From Evernia prunastri (lineage: Eukaryota > Ascomycota > Lecanoromycetes > Lecanorales > Parmeliaceae), in the NCBI GenBank assembly GCA_003184365.1, contig NKYR01000057.1:162695-226694 (forward strand): a DNA stretch of 64,000 bases, written 5' to 3'. Both the position numbers and the translations under genes were made by a program. Positions 12,648 to 26,077 of this stretch are shown here, piece by piece. Under the pieces are notes generated by a model. It had not been told where the DNA came from, made no database searches, and worked only from the letters and a program-made list of their open reading frames with translations. Each line of letters opens with the position of its first letter. Within the stretch, counting starts at the first letter, position 1.

Positions 12648-13150
12648 TAACAAATTGAGAAAGACGAAGAGCTCCTCCTCGTTGATGCATAGCTAGCGCT
12701 GAGCAAGAAAAGCATATATCCACAGCCCAGATTCATCATTTTATTGCATCCTTTCTCGGCCCGAGATTGCGAGCGTTCATTTCCTTGAGACCGGTTTCGG
12801 GATCATATTGTAACTAGCTGAGACTGAGATGTTCAATACTTGAAATATAGCTAGGAAATGTTGCAACGTCCAGCATTGCAAGCTCGATCGCAAGTATCTG
12901 TCTGCACAATTCAGAAGTTGGGTACACGAGGAGGAGCGAAAGAGCAAATCCAGCATCGCATTACCTTACACGTCCTGTCCCTCTCTTGATTTCCTTTCCC
13001 ATAGTCTGCTCTCATGACAGCCCTCTGTCGTCGCTAATGATACGCTGTCATTATTTATCCTAGGTGAAAACGAACCCGCTAAAAGGACGATCGTCCAAAA
13101 GTTTGTGATACAATATTGATACACGCTGGCTTTCGACAGGTACAAGGTTC
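12648..13150. other. Intergenic between convergent genes
   Basis: 503 bp between the stop codons of the lipase (plus) and the C2H2 protein (minus). It presumably holds both 3' UTRs. I see no other feature. Confidence 0.4.
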
Positions 13151-15863
13151 TCATGACATTAGTTGTTGCATCTCCGATGGGTCCCCTTTCTCTTCGTCTG
13201 TCGCGTTATGCAAAGCTTCCGCCCTTCTGATCGTTTGAACATCGAGATCGGTCACGTACGATTCGCCAGTCCCGAAACGCATGCGGACCTCGAAATTATT
13301 GTCAAGCATCATGTCGTCCTTCCAGAGGCGACGCGACCCATCAAATACACACAAGACTCTTTTCTTCATCGTCATCTGGTCTTTGGGGCAACCATATGAG
13401 ACAGGGTAGTGCTTTCTCCTTCTCCGGCCCTTTCCAACCAAGGGAACGCCTCCTTTAGAGGCTGTCATCCCACGACTTTTACCATTCGATGGCATGCGGC
13501 CAGACTTTGTAATGGAGTTGCCACCCCCAGCGTGTCCGACACCCTGGGGATGTGTTGATTGTCAACACGAAATTCCTCGTCGAGGGGCAATTACTCCTTT
13601 GCCTGACCGAGTGCTCGACCTGACCGGCCATGCCTGGTTCTCCTCGCTAGACTCATCTTTAAAGTCGTCGTCGTTCCCATCGCCTTCTTCTTCATCGAAT
13701 GCTGAAGCATTGAGGTCGAAATCGATTTCAGCGGAGATCATATGGCGGTCCAATGTGTCGCGGACTGCTTCATCATTGGCCACACTACCGAGGTGCTTTT
13801 CATTGATGGCTTCACTGGGTTCCTCCTGCTGCACCACGCGAAGAACACAGTCGTCCAAATGCTCATAGAATTCTTGCGCGTTTTTGAATGTTGCGGAGCA
13901 GGTCGAACACTTTCCGGTCGCGTCGACAGCTTGCGTCGACACCTTCTTGTTCATGGAAGAATTTGTACTCTTCTTGCGGCTGTTTGGTGGCGTCTGTTCT
14001 ACACCATGAACCGAGGTAAGATGGCGCTTGAAGACATCTGCACGATTGAAGCTCTTCTCCGAGGCTGAACCGGATCCTGGGCAGAATCCACACACCATAT
14101 TTCCTTTGTAGTGGGTGAGGGTATGGCGATTCTTGTCGTACTTGCGAGCAAAGCCTTTTTGGTGATAAGCGCAGGTCGTAATTGGACACTTCTCGGGTCT
14201 CTCTGACTGATGGGTAAGCATATGTGCTTTCAAATCCTTGAATGGTCTGCCACAGTCCGGATGCGGGCAGCGAGTCCTCTCTTTGCCATCGTCGTCGAAC
14301 CCATAGCCATTGGATCCTGGACTGTCCATAGAGTTTCGAGAATGACTCGACGCGATCGAGAATCTACGCGGGTCCGGACCTTGCGGGTATGGCTGGTAAG
14401 AAGTGGTATGAAAGTAGGGTGATGCAGTGCCACTTCGAAATCTGGCTGATCCTGGCCGATGCGAGTCTTGACTAGACGTCTCCGACGCAGCAGGCGACGG
14501 TGGCTGAAACTTTTGTGGTGATAGATGATTGAATGCGTAGATAGCACTGTGATAAGGTGTAGTAGTTGTGTTATGAGCAACAGGTGTGTCGAATTGCTGT
14601 ATGAGAGAAGGATCTGCAGAGACCCAAGTAATCAGCGCTGAGCGGTCAATGTTGACAAGAACGGCAAAAAGAGCGAGTAAATTTGCACGCATTTCTTTTT
14701 GAATGAAAGGAAGGGAGACAGTAAGGAAACCGACAAGATGACTGAAGCGGAGCAACAAATCTGCCGCTACTTTGACCCAAAAAAGAACTTGGAGATTGAC
14801 CATGACGACTTTGGTGCGGATTATTTGGAGGTTGACAAAGCTCTGAAGACTGCTGCGGGCTGCTTAGTGCTCTCCCATCATCCAACGGATGTCCGAGACA
14901 AACAGCGCTCCCTGAACTGTGTGGCGAGGTAGTACGAGATGGAAAGCCAGACGCGGAAGACGCTGGCGTCAGAGGGGATCGGAAAGGGCTCTTGCCTAGA
15001 GTAGGCGAGGTGGTCCAATGCTTGCTTGTGGAAGATCTCGGTGAGGCTGCTGCGGACAATACGGACACTGGGGAATTCAACTGCACAGGTTTCTGGATCT
15101 TCCTCTTGGCTTCTTCAAGGATCGTATCGATGGTGACATTTTTGCTGGACGAGGTCGTGTCCAGTGCCAATGGCCGAAAAGGAAACGCAGGTACATCATT
15201 TTGCGACGCTAAACCAGAAGATACCGACACAGCAAGAGGCCAGCTGAGAGGAAATGACGGAGGAAAAACGCTTCCACACTCACCAACATAATCAATCAAC
15301 TTGCTATCTTCCAGCATTAGAGCATTATCGAAATTTGCTGATGAGCACGAGTCTTGACTAAGGTGCTCGTTGCTTACGATCTCCGGTATGCCCAGTCCAT
15401 GAAGAGGATCAGGCCATTTGTCTTCATATGGCAGAATGTGCGTCGCGCTTGCATAAGGTGACCCATCAGCTGATGAGGCTGTGCTTTGAACGGAGGCCTC
15501 CGAAGCGGATGACAAAGTTGATGGCGGATGGTCGAAGGCTTGTGGGATCGAGGGTGAGGGAGAGCCCGAAGATGTTTGTCGCTGCACAGGCCGTCCCACG
15601 TTGCCTTTCTGGGTCTCATATGGCACATTTTGTGTCCCAAAATAGGCCGGCGCGGCGGAAGAGTAGACAGAGACTGGTGGGTATGACTCGTATGATGTGC
15701 TGGCTTGGTTGGAGAGATCCTCGTGTCGATGCATGTTGCTCATGGAACTGGGCTGATAATGTAAACTGCTGAAGTCGTCCAGCCTGGGATCCAGAGTGCC
15801 CATGTATGGTTGATCTCGGGGGAACAGTACGAAATCGCCGACGCTGCTATAGACCTTTGCCAT
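13151..15863 (-). CDS. C2H2 zinc-finger protein, probable transcription factor
   Basis: Probable nuclear DNA-binding regulator, conserved in filamentous ascomycetes; I know no name for it. Proposed exons in coding order are 15863-14735, 14613-13595 and 13543-13151, giving about 846 residues. The first half is Ser/Pro/Gln-rich and disordered. Four fingers follow: CPHPDC..H..H, CPITTC..H..H, CGFC with a long insertion before H..H (VFKRHLTSVH), and a C-terminal variant, CSTC..H....C. The last exon is basic (GKGRRRRKHY) and has a conserved-looking block (RRLWKDDMMLDN). The last intron (13544-13594, 51 bp) is well supported. The first (14614-14734) rests on a weak GTCGGT donor; another donor is possible. 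A further in-frame 75-bp stretch in exon 1, from the GTGAGT donor near 15287 to a TTTAG acceptor, could also be spliced out. Confidence 0.8.
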
Positions 15864-17685
15864 TCCCCAAGCCAGCGATTGAGACCTTAGGCAGGGCTGT
15901 AGCAGGTATATAAATACAAAGATTACGGCTCAATGCGCTAGCAGCACGTGAGTATGGTTGACGCAGAGTTTGAGCGAAGTGCAATACCTATGCTGGAGTA
16001 TATAAAATGGACTCGAGACGAAGGAGGAGAAATTTGAAGAAACGGGTGGGGGATGTAACGGATGTTCAATAAAGTGTAAAGGTGATTACTTGGAAGTGTA
16101 GGAGGAGTTATAAGAAAGGAAAGTAAGACGACGATCAGGGCGCTGAAACACGAGTGTGGGGGGATAATGCTAATGATCGGCTCTCGGTGATATGGAGAGG
16201 AAGGGCAAGGGGAATAGTGATGGTGATGAGGAGGGGGAGAAGGAGGAGCTCAGGAGGGTGGTAAGATAAAAGGTTGTTTTGGATGATGATGATGATGATG
16301 ATGAGGAAGATGAGGAGGAGATGATGGATCAACAACATTCAGGCACGTTGGGGGCTGCCTTATGCTTATAGACTGGGGAAGGGTCTGATGGGTGGTGGTG
16401 GTGGTGTCGGCCATAACGAACCAACGATGCGCAGCAGCCAGCAGTGCAGGGTAAGGTGACATTGATTTCCAGAACGAAAAAAAGCATTAAATTATTTTAG
16501 CTGCATATTAAGGAAGATGGTAGACAGCCTTACAGATGGTTCCCGACAAAAGGGCAGGGCAATATGGGGGCAAAGCTCCGAAGCTAAACAATTTTCGATC
16601 AAGGGCTTCAAGGCACCAATGCACCTAAGCTGCTCCTTGTTCATTACTCAGCGATGGAAATCATCTTTTCTGAGAGGTTCAAACTTACAAGGATACTGCT
16701 GCATGTACGATGATGCTGCGAACAGCCATCCAGCCACCCTAGTCGCTGTGTTCCTGAGAGTGAGAGCGCGTGTGTGTAACTACAACGTGGAGGCTTTGCC
16801 GCCGATCGAAAATTAGACTTACTTGCATACCTTAGACACCTTACATACCTTACGTTGCATTAGATGGTCGTACGAATGCCGAGTCTGGTCGACTGTGCAG
16901 AGTCTCACCGGCGAATTTGGGGAATACCTATAGAGGTAGGTATGTGCTAACTGCCTGTCCGATTCCGAGGCAACGACAAATAACAGCTCCCGGTTCGAGA
17001 AGGAAAGTGAAGTATTTCTGGTTTTCTACTTTTTAATATTAGTACTATCGGTTCTGGTAAATCTATGTTCTGTATTCTAGACGATGAGCAGGCGACAAGC
17101 GGTCGAGCGGGCAGAGACAGAGACAGAGACAGAGACAACCTGAGCCTTTTCGCATCGACTTTCTAACAGGGGAAGATGCCAACAAGGATAAGTCTTAACC
17201 CTACCCGCATGGTAACCATGGACCACACTTAGCTGCCTTTTAAAAGTCAAAAAAAGAGTGATTTAGTGCCTGTCCATCAAAAGAACTTGAGAAGGCTGAG
17301 TTCCCGAGCTTTCCCCCGCACCCCTGTTTCCATTCGCTAAAATGTTTTATTTTAGGATTTCCGAAATGTTGGAAGCCTGGAACTACCACATACCCTCGTA
17401 GGCTCGTGCCTATTATTGTTTTTAGTAATTCAATTAGTTCGGATGGCTTTCGGTGTACTGCGTAAACAATCATAACAATCACAATAGCAACGACAATAGA
17501 AAGAAACCATTATTGTTCGTATGCACTCAAGTTACACTACTTTATAGCTCTGACCTGATACATGATAGCAGAGTGAGTGATATGAAGCAAGCAAGCCACA
17601 AGTAGGTAGACAATAGATCAAAGTCAATAATAATTGATCTTCGCATTGTATCAGAGTGGATGTAACAACAAATCGTCATCCAAAT
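15864..17685. other. Gene-free stretch upstream of the C2H2 gene, with simple repeats
   Basis: About 1.8 kb with no convincing coding region. TATA-like strings at about 15906-15914 and 15998-16006 could serve the minus-strand C2H2 gene. Simple repeats: a GAT run at about 16283-16303, GGT repeats near 16390 and GAGACA repeats near 17115-17135. A long leader or promoter for a regulatory gene is plausible but not shown. Confidence 0.4.
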
Positions 17686-18384
17686 TTAAGAGTTCACTCT
17701 CAAGCAGGACGCTAAAGGCAGTAAGGCCTGGTGTCGATACATCGCAATAAGCCTTTCGGGGGCTGTGTTAGTCGCCGGAAATGCAATTTGGCAGTTGGCA
17801 CCAAAGTTAAAGACACCGCCATTTAAGAAAAATCTTTTGTCTGGGCGAATCCTATCAAAAGAACCAAGCCTCGATGTGGCCACGCGAGTAGCTTCATGCA
17901 CTTAGTCCAGCAAAGATATGTCATCATTCCACTTCCTCTTCGACCAAATTTGATTGGCAAATACCTGAAAGCCATTGATTGATTCGGTCTTCGCCACGCC
18001 CGCTCGCACTTCATATCCGGTGTCTTTCTGCACAGTGCGCGCACCTCAGGCAACCCATCAAGGCTTGCAGGATTGACCGTTGAATTGCTGGATGCCAACC
18101 CAGCACTTGGCTTGGATGGAAGAAATGTAGTATTTGAGAGTTGCACGAAGTAATCTCGGTTAGATAAGTGTCAAGATGGAGATGCGTTGGCTTCGAAGGA
18201 TTCCGAACCCTGAAGGACTCGTGGGACACTGGAGTCGAAGAGATTCCCTGATAGCCCAGGGACCCGAGTGTTTCATCTCCACGTGCTGTGGACTCGTGGG
18301 AAAACGGTTGATCGACGCTATGCTCGCGGACTGGGCGGGAATCATCTTCCCCGGGCCCAATAAAGGCTGGCTACAGTAAGACAC
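17686..18384 (-). pseudogene. Possible decayed coding fragment, unrecognised
   Basis: On the minus strand, several frame segments read like ordinary protein (for example RLGSFDRIRPDKRFF and NGGVFNFGANCQIAFP near 17760-17860, and HSGPWAIRESLRL near 18250). They are interrupted by stops and frame changes, and I found no splice sites joining them cleanly. I do not recognise a family. It may be a relic gene or chance. Confidence 0.2.
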
Positions 18385-19792
18385 CCAGACACTTCAATTT
18401 TTTTCCTAAGAATGTCCTGCAGGATCCACACAAAATACCCGTTGAAATCATCACACAGGGCTGATCCATCCTCTCAAAGTGTGCCGATGTGTGTGGCAAC
18501 GCACGGTATCATCCTTGCCGCGTTTCATCCGCTAAAGAGTGGGACGGACTTCTCGAGTGTGATTTGCTCAAGCCCGTTTCTTGCTTCGTAAATCTTCTTG
18601 TCTTTTAGAACGGTGGAATCATACCATGCCTTTTGCATACCTATCCAGATCACGAAGAACGATGATTAATTGGCTGAGATGAGGAAATTTGATCCCTCTT
18701 TTCACACAGTTCCCGTTCCTTGATCAACGCCGCATGTAACAGTGTAACAGTGCATATAGAACGACACGAAAGCTGTAAGCCGAGAACCTTTTGGTGGGAG
18801 GAATACGGGAAAGAGGAGGGAGGAGGGTGCGTGGTCGGTTCACCTCGAATAACTGCGTACTTTATTACCAGTAAAAGCTGTCGGCACGCAGGTTTTACAA
18901 CCTAACTTACTTTATAAACCAAAGCGAATCAACATAGGTATTAGAATCCTTGATCTTTTTGCATTCGTCGGTTGCAAGCTAGTAGTAGTACCTTCTGCTT
19001 TTCCGCTGTGGCCTGTGCCTGCCGTTTCACGTTCACGGTACTCGTAAAGGAGTAGTAGTAATTTGTGAATGTACAAGCCAATAATAAACCATCAACAGGA
19101 AAATGTCGCATGCAAAGTTCTTTCATTAGCACCGGCACCACCGGAGTACCCCTCATCTCTTGCATTTTAAATTGTTCAATAATGCTAAGTACTTTCGAAC
19201 CATTGGACAAGCACCCTTTCTCCATCACTGCAAAAATTTCTTTCTTTCTTTGACGCCTTCGCCCCCACACCCTTGCAACTATCCTGAGCTTGTCAGCGTA
19301 ATCTGCTCCCTTCTTTTGTTCCGATGCACCCGTAGCCTTGTACATCCTTGCTTGACCAATGCGTCACGTCCACGACGGCGAGTCCGATCGCCACATGGTC
19401 GAGAGCTATCAAAACATAGAGAACGATGGGAAGCCTCGCAACGTTTTGCTGCCGAAATCGCGGTTAACCGCCAAACATAACTAAACATCCAGTATCGTTC
19501 AATTCAACGAGGCTGAAGGATTCTTCGATCATCTCCACACCGGTTTCGCCGAACCGCCAATCTGATTGTCTGCAGAGCAAAACGAAAATACATAGTACAA
19601 GATAGCCATGTTGAGCAAGCGAGGTACGCTACGTGTTTCTAAGCACCCGTATATTGATTACGTCCGATTGCAGACTCTTTATGCTCTTGAAGTCCATTTC
19701 TCCGCATCGACTTCTATGCGTTGCAACCTACTTATCCAAAGGGCTGCTAATACGAAAGCATGTTTGGGAGATCGAGACTAGAAGTATTGTCA
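18385..19792. other. Gene-free intergenic stretch
   Basis: About 1.4 kb with only short, unrelated open frames on both strands. I recognise no RNA gene or element. Part near 19793 is probably the 3' UTR of the CMD-like gene. Confidence 0.35.
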
Positions 19793-20654
19793 TCATAAAT
19801 TAGCTACTGGACCTCGCCATCCCCAACCAGGGGTAGTATCGTCAAGAGAGCGCATGCCAGACGCTTCGCATATCCTCATTACCACCTCCCGGACTGCTCT
19901 GACCTCTTCAATGCTCGCACCGTGGTTTAAACAGCCTTTGATGTGGCCCTTCAATTGCGCTGGGACCTTTTATCTCAATTAGTCAATGAAAGCGTGGAAA
20001 CATGGGACCATTTCACATCTTGGGGTATCAGCCCTGCCACAAGCACAAAGCTCGTCTCACTAGCACTCAGAACGTTTGTATTACTCAATATATATCCGTA
20101 CATCAACCGCGCCGTTATCCCCAAGTCTTCTGTCCCACTTCTGTCCATCTGAGACATAACACGCTTGGAAACCTTTCCGTAGACACAGTCGAAGAAGTTT
20201 TGCCCTCGGTGTAGAATTGCTGACTGAGGAACATCGTATAAATCGGAGGGTCTAGCCGTAGGAGAGAAGCCGAGTGGTTCATCAAGAAGTGACGGTGGGG
20301 TCGCGGATTTCAGTGAAAACAGAGCGTTAATGGCCTTTACAGACGGTCATATCAGCGTCTAGACCGCGAGACTGAAGACATCATGTAACGTATTACTTTG
20401 GGTAATCCACCTATTGGGGCAGCCTTCACCAAAGCCTCCCTCATCTTCCGCGCAATTTCCAGCTGTTCATCGTCTCCTGGCTTTGTATCACAACGGCCTG
20501 CTCCCTTGTCAATAGCGTGCTTGAAGACAGTAGGAATTTCATGAGGCAAATTCAACACCGACAGAGTGACGCTGGTCAAAAAGTACCATGAATGACGTGG
20601 AAGATGCGGTTGTCCTCGAATCGAAGAGAGCAGCGCCGGCGTAATGACAGACAT
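19793..20654 (-). CDS. CMD/AhpD-like protein (carboxymuconolactone decarboxylase fold)
   Basis: Fungal member of the AhpD-like, CMD-fold family; its reaction is unknown. Three exons in coding order, 20654-20397, 20334-20017 and 19966-19793, close into 249 residues around introns of 62 and 50 bp. The second intron has a clear GACTAAT branch site. Family-like features: the N-terminal ITPALLSSI, the helix EIARKMREALVKAAPIGGLPK (residues about 65-86) joined by splicing to AINALFSLKSA, and the C-terminal CMD helix pair LKGHIKGCLNHGASIEEVRAV. The AhpD CxxC motif is absent, so peroxidase-type chemistry is unlikely. It shares a short divergent promoter with PRI2. Confidence 0.7.
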
Positions 20655-20868
20655 GTCTTGAACTCGGGGCCAATGCTACATTGATACCAGGCCATTAAGT
20701 AAAGCAATAATACACTTTCCGTTCGAAGTTCGGCATTTTGAGGTCTGCCGTATTCCCGAATCCCTCGCGCGACGCGTCTTCCAACGCGGTCCTGTGTGCG
20801 TCCTTTTAAGCTTACGGAGTACACAAGAACCGATCCTTATTCTACGTGCAAGACTGGCCAAAGCAATC
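20655..20868. promoter_or_regulatory. Divergent promoter CMD-like / PRI2 with an MCB box
   Basis: The 214 bp between two opposite start codons must carry both promoters. It contains ACGCGT at 20772-20777, 92 bp before the PRI2 start. That is the MluI cell-cycle box bound by the MBF complex in yeasts and typical of DNA-replication genes. A related ACGCGG follows at 20784. Activity here is inferred. Confidence 0.55.
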
Positions 20869-22497
20869 ATGATAAGACAAGACTATAATCGAATCGACCC
20901 CAAGAGGAGAAGTACGATAGATCATAAGAAGAAACAATTCGCAACCCCTACGTATAAACAACAAGAATACCCGCACCGCCTGAACCTCTACGGATTCCCC
21001 CCCACCGCCGATATCACGCTCGAGCAATTCGAGCAGTGGGCTATTGATAGATTGAGAAGTATTCCTGAACCTCTCGCAAGCATTCAATCACATTTGTTTA
21101 ACGGCAGCTAGTTCTCGCCGAGATCGAAGCCTGCTCGTTCCGCAACAAAACACCTGCCGAGACTGCCGCTCACGTAACGCCGTTACTCCAGAAATGGCTG
21201 CCCCTTCACTCGAACACCTCTTCCTCCGCTGGCGCGCAAGACGAGAAGCTCAAATTAGAACGACAGAAAGATCACTACTCCCATTTTATCTTACGTCTTG
21301 CATTTTCTTCAACAGAGGATCTGCGGAGGCGCTTCGCACGAATTGAGAGTACTTTGTTCAAGCTACGTTTTCAAAATGACGACGCCAAAGAAAGACAAAA
21401 ATTCGTGGAATCTTTGCAATTGGACTGGGAAGTGGTTTCTGAGGACGAGAGAAAGGCATTGGGGGCGGAACTACAGAACGCAACACCGGGATTGAAGCGA
21501 CAGGACATAGATGAAGGAGGCTGGTTCAAGGTGGATTTTGAGACCGTTGCAGAGCTTGTTGAAGGTCGAAGGGTCTTTTTGAAAGCCGGCAAGGCATACG
21601 TACCGGTCAGGGAACAGATGAGCATGGTTCTTGCTGGCTTCAATGCCAGGCTAGATAAAGGACTAGAGGTTGGAAGTCCGAGCCTCTCTGCCTGTCACCA
21701 TTTTCTGATTGCATGTACAGCTTGCCGCTCGCGCTCTACCCCGTCTCGATGAAGACGACCGTCTCACGCCTATCTTAAATCATCTCTCCAAAAATTTTGC
21801 AACTCCCGACTCAACCCTCTCCGACTCGGACAGCGCACTCCCGGGTGCTCCCATCAATGCTTTCTCCATCGATCCTCTATCCCAGAATTTTCCTCTATGC
21901 ATGCGTAACCTTCACATGACTTTACGTAAGAACAGTCATTTGAAGCATTTCGGACGATTACAATACACCTTGTTCCTAAAAGGTATTGGTTTAACACTAG
22001 AAGATTGTCTAATCTTCTGGCGTCAGGCTTTCAGGCTTATCACAGATGATACCTTCAACAAGGAATATCGATACAACATCAGACATGCTTACGGCGATGT
22101 TGGTGGTGATGCGATCCGGCGAGGACGAGGATACTCACCCTTTTCATGCCAGAAAATCTTGACCGAGCATCCACCCGGTAGTGGGGAAAGTCATGGGTGT
22201 CCATACCGGCATTTTAGCGTTGACAACCTCACAACGCTTCTTCAGACCACCGGGGTCAATGATCGAGGTATCCTAAAAGAAGTCAAAGAGGATGTGGAGA
22301 AGAAAAGATTCCATATAGCTTGCAATCGTGTCTTTGAATGGGCGCACAAGGGAGATATCAGACGTGTGAAAGAGGATGGGAGCTGGGGTGCTGCAGAGCT
22401 AGACACAATTGTACACCCGAACACATATTTCAAGCGCAGTTATTTGCTGAAAAGCGGCGGTGCGGCAGCGGTGAAAGAGGACGAGATGGAAATGTAG
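20869..22497 (+). CDS. PRI2: DNA primase large subunit
   Basis: Regulatory 4Fe-4S subunit of the DNA polymerase alpha-primase complex, needed for RNA primer initiation at nuclear replication forks. Three exons, 20869-21058, 21112-21668 and 21721-22497, close into 507 residues (introns 53 and 52 bp). The start MIRQDYNRIDPKRRST opens the conserved N terminus and is followed by KQQEYPHRLNLYG. The four cluster cysteines are all visible: Cys309 (PLCMRNLH), Cys392 (FSCQKIL), Cys409 (HGCPYRH) and Cys450 (HIACNRVFEW). HPNTYFKRS near the C terminus is also typical. An upstream in-frame GTG is not needed. The promoter holds an MCB box, fitting S-phase expression. Confidence 0.95.
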
Positions 22498-23798
22498 CGC
22501 CTTCAGTCAGCATTAAAAAAGGAGATGTCAAACCCTATGGTTGCCACGTTGAAATTGTTTGGATACCAGTGATAAGTGGTATGTGAGCGCTCGCATCTGC
22601 AGCAAAAACCATATATTTGAATAGGGGCATGATACGAAAAGAATACATATTGATTACCTGTGCAGGGTAGAATTTTTCTCACACCGATACAGACATCAGA
22701 GGCTGTGAATCCGCTTATGACTAGACTGCTTGGTTACATAGCATCTTACCCAATGGTCGCAGGCTTTTGTCACTACTGGTTTGCGAGGAGCCGGACCAGA
22801 CAATCTCAGACGTGGGTAAATTACTGACGCGGAAATGAACGATTGGGCTCAGGTCAAGAGTTTAATAGACAACTTCAAGTATCACATTGACAAGTCGCAT
22901 CATTCAACATTTGGACAATCAATCCAATTTCAACCCCTAAAAATGCTCTCAATCAGCAGGCCAGGCAACTTATAACGTTGTGACGGGTGTCCGATCCTCT
23001 GGCAGATTCGTGCTCATACTCACGGAATGTTGTAAGCCCCAAGTCGCCTCGCTGTTCAGCTGTGGCTATCCTTCGCAGTCCTCCAACTTTGGCAGTATCT
23101 TTCTGGATCGAATGACAATGGATGCAGGGGAGGAAATGATACTACTGCTCGCCGTATTTAGCGTGAGGTTTTTGCAGACAGTAGAAGATTTTTCATGAAA
23201 GCGTTGAGGGTGACCGAATTCAATGGTAGGTATTAGAGGAGTACTAAACCAACCACACCATAAAGAGGAATGGAGTAATATAATGGCGATATTCGGTATA
23301 TGTTCCTTGGGAATGGAAGCGTGGGCAGCGGATACGAATCAAATAGGTGCATCTCAGGGTAGAATCTGAGCATCAAGGCATTAGTGGAAGAGCTCGAGGT
23401 TTGAGGCCAATTTACCCACTACGCTTGACAGTGAATCTCTGTTACTATACCATGAGTTATGAGTTGTTGGTTAAACTTCTCGTCAAATCGGCCACCTCGT
23501 TCGTTTACTTGTACCTCCGAGCAAAAAGCAAACCTTGCGATCGCTGCTCAAAGATTCAAGATAAGGGACTCATCCCGATTGATTGTTCTGCTCCAATCAG
23601 ACCGCTTTTGTGTGACGGAACCCGAGAGCTTCGTCAGATCTCGAGCGCCAGACATTCTTTTCCAGCCAATATCAAGAGTTGGCAGTGTTGTTGGAGGCCC
23701 TTTCTCGTCTGACCGCCGTTTATCATGCTGCCAGTACTCTTTCATTACATCCGTCGAGAAGATGCAGAGCAACAGCCCCCGCTGGTAATCTCACTTGC
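22498..23798. other. Intergenic between convergent genes
   Basis: 1.3 kb between the PRI2 stop and the minus-strand MFS stop. Only short frames without recognisable motifs. I see nothing else supportable. Confidence 0.35.
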
Positions 23799-26077
23799 CT
23801 ATCCAAACCGCTGGATTCCATTCGCAATCCCAGCGGCTAATAGGAGAAGGTTGAAAGCAGATATCATAATGAAAGGTGCTACAGGCGAGACCTTGTCAAA
23901 TAGGAGCCCGCCAATTTTCGTCAATAGGAGGATGCCCATACCCCCCGCCAATGAGTAAACGCCAGCTATCGAGCCCTTCAGGTGGCTATGTGAACGGCCT
24001 CTGCCACGTAATAAAGGGGTAACTTCGGCGGTAACTTCGGTGTTATCCCCATTTGCAGGGCCAATTGATCCAACAGTGTCGTTGCTACGGGAGTCATGAG
24101 CTTCCGCTCGCGCCACTATGTCAGAAGGAATCGCTCCTGTTGGTTCACTTTCGGCCTGCAAACCCAGAACACCCCGCCCCAAGAGGCCCAAGCTGCATAC
24201 TATGGCACCGATTTGACTAATCCCTAATAGAGCCATGATGACGAAGATCCAAGGAGTACCGTGCACTCCCTCTGCCTGAGGGCTCGCCAGAAATGCCAAG
24301 CCAATGTACCCAACAAGACCTATTAGTGCTGCGATAAGAAGAGGTATATTGAAGCGGCGGTATCTATCCGCCAGAAATCCGAAGACAGGCGCAAATAGGA
24401 GGGCTACAAGTTGTGAGACACCAGTGAGCTCAGAGGCAAGTATATAGGCTTCTCGACAACTCATTTTAACATCCTGAGGATTGTGCCCCGTCTCAGGGCA
24501 TAGTCCGGAAGAAATGTAGTAAGCGTTCACGAACAAGGGGATGAAGAGTGAGATTGCAACCGACTAAAGATCTCGGAGTTAGCACTGTAGTTTACAAGCA
24601 AGAGGTGCGATTTTAAAGGAAAGTCTTCTCAGTGAAACGAACCATATAGCTCCAAAGACGTGGTTCTCGACAAGGATCTGGGTCGGAGGGGAAGGAATAG
24701 TTGCGAAGGTACGTACGGATGCTCTTGCTACAAAGCCACCAAGATATCCTAGGCCTAATAAAGGATTCTTGAAGCCTAGGGTGACTGCTTCGGCCAAAGG
24801 CTTTAAATTTGATACCTTAGAACGTGAATCATCTGGCCCGCCACGCACCAGATTTCGCCACCCTTTTGCGCCCTCGCCGCACAGATCCTGTAAACCAAGA
24901 AAACACCATAAGGCGAGTGCCAGAGATAATGCCCCAACAATGTAGTAACTATCAGCCAACGCCTGACCAGAGGAGGCATTAGTTGAACGCTGGATAAGTT
25001 CCGGTAAACGAAGAAAGAACGCTAAGGCTAGGAGAGCACCGCAACCGGTAAAGATGCCAACAATGCCGGCAAGACGATTTGGCGACAGTTCATAGGGCGG
25101 CCTTCTGGGGCTTGGCTGGTCAATTAGCCTCTGAGGTGTTATCGTGAGCTCGGATGAGATTGAAGGTGAGAGGCCATGACTATCGCTGACGCCAGAACTT
25201 TTATTTGGCAAGTTTGCTTCATTGTTATCTTTGCGGGGTGCAATCATAGATGGGAGAATTGCTGTCACCATTGTCGATGCGGCTGCGCCTCCTATGCTGA
25301 AGAATAGCCTAGCGAGCAACAACTGGGGAAATACATCTTTGGCTTGTACGAAGAGTAGAAGGGCAAAGCCGATGATTGTATAGCCCAAAACGCAGACCTG
25401 TGGAGATTTCAGTGAGATTCTAGCACAATAGCAATTTTCTAGTGTTGGGGAGGCACAGCATTCATGAATTTCGACCTGTGGTTGATAAAGACGTTGAAGA
25501 TAGAGCCACTTGATCAAGACCAAAGCTGATGGACCTTCACCCTGGCTGACTAGAACTGGATGTTCTTGCCACCCAGTACGACCTTCGAGGAGACTAATGC
25601 TGTAGTCCCTCGACCATGAAAATCTTAGATAGAGACTGAGCACGTCCTTGCATTTCCCAGGATTTTCGTGCTTTGTTGACTTTTGAATGTTCAACAAGAA
25701 GAGCAACTCACCATTCGAACTCCGAGTCGATCGGATATCGCTCCCCAGGCAGGACATGCCACAAGTGCGACTAGCTCGTCCGCAAAACCCAAAGTGCCAA
25801 CGGCATCTCCAACTTCGGTCCGTTGTCCGATTAGGTTCGTGATAACGAAAGAGACGGACGAGTTTAGGAAGACTAGAAATGCAATCTGTAACAATCCAAA
25901 CATCAACAACCTTTCCGCCGCGGGAAGAAGACCCATATGACAAATGTGGGAGGAGGGAGAGCGAATAGATGCCGTCTTGCGGTTCTGGTGATGAAATATG
26001 TACTGAAAAATACATACCGAAAACAGGCATACCCCTAGAAGATAAGTAGCTACTTGTAATTTGGTAGCAGTGAACAT
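23799..26077 (-). CDS. MFS transporter, YCR023C-like
   Basis: Multi-spanning membrane carrier of the major facilitator superfamily; substrate unknown. Exons in coding order are 26077-26018, 25885-25712, 25397-24639 and 24563-23799, closing into 585 residues. The first loop motif appears as WGAISDRLGVR, and its counterpart in the second half as GFLADRYRRF. Long hydrophobic helices alternate with a large central hydrophilic loop (about residues 140-200) and a shorter one after helix 10 containing LLRGRGRSHSH. The conserved VGDAVGTLGFADELVAL block is typical of this fungal subfamily. The second intron (25398-25711, 314 bp) is unusually long and open in one frame, but family similarity clearly jumps across it. 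The third donor (GTTTCA, 24638) is weak. Confidence 0.85.

Noticed and set aside
23347..23788. Overlapping frames downstream of the MFS gene
   Set aside because: Open on both strands without family similarity or splice signals; likely UTR or intergenic.
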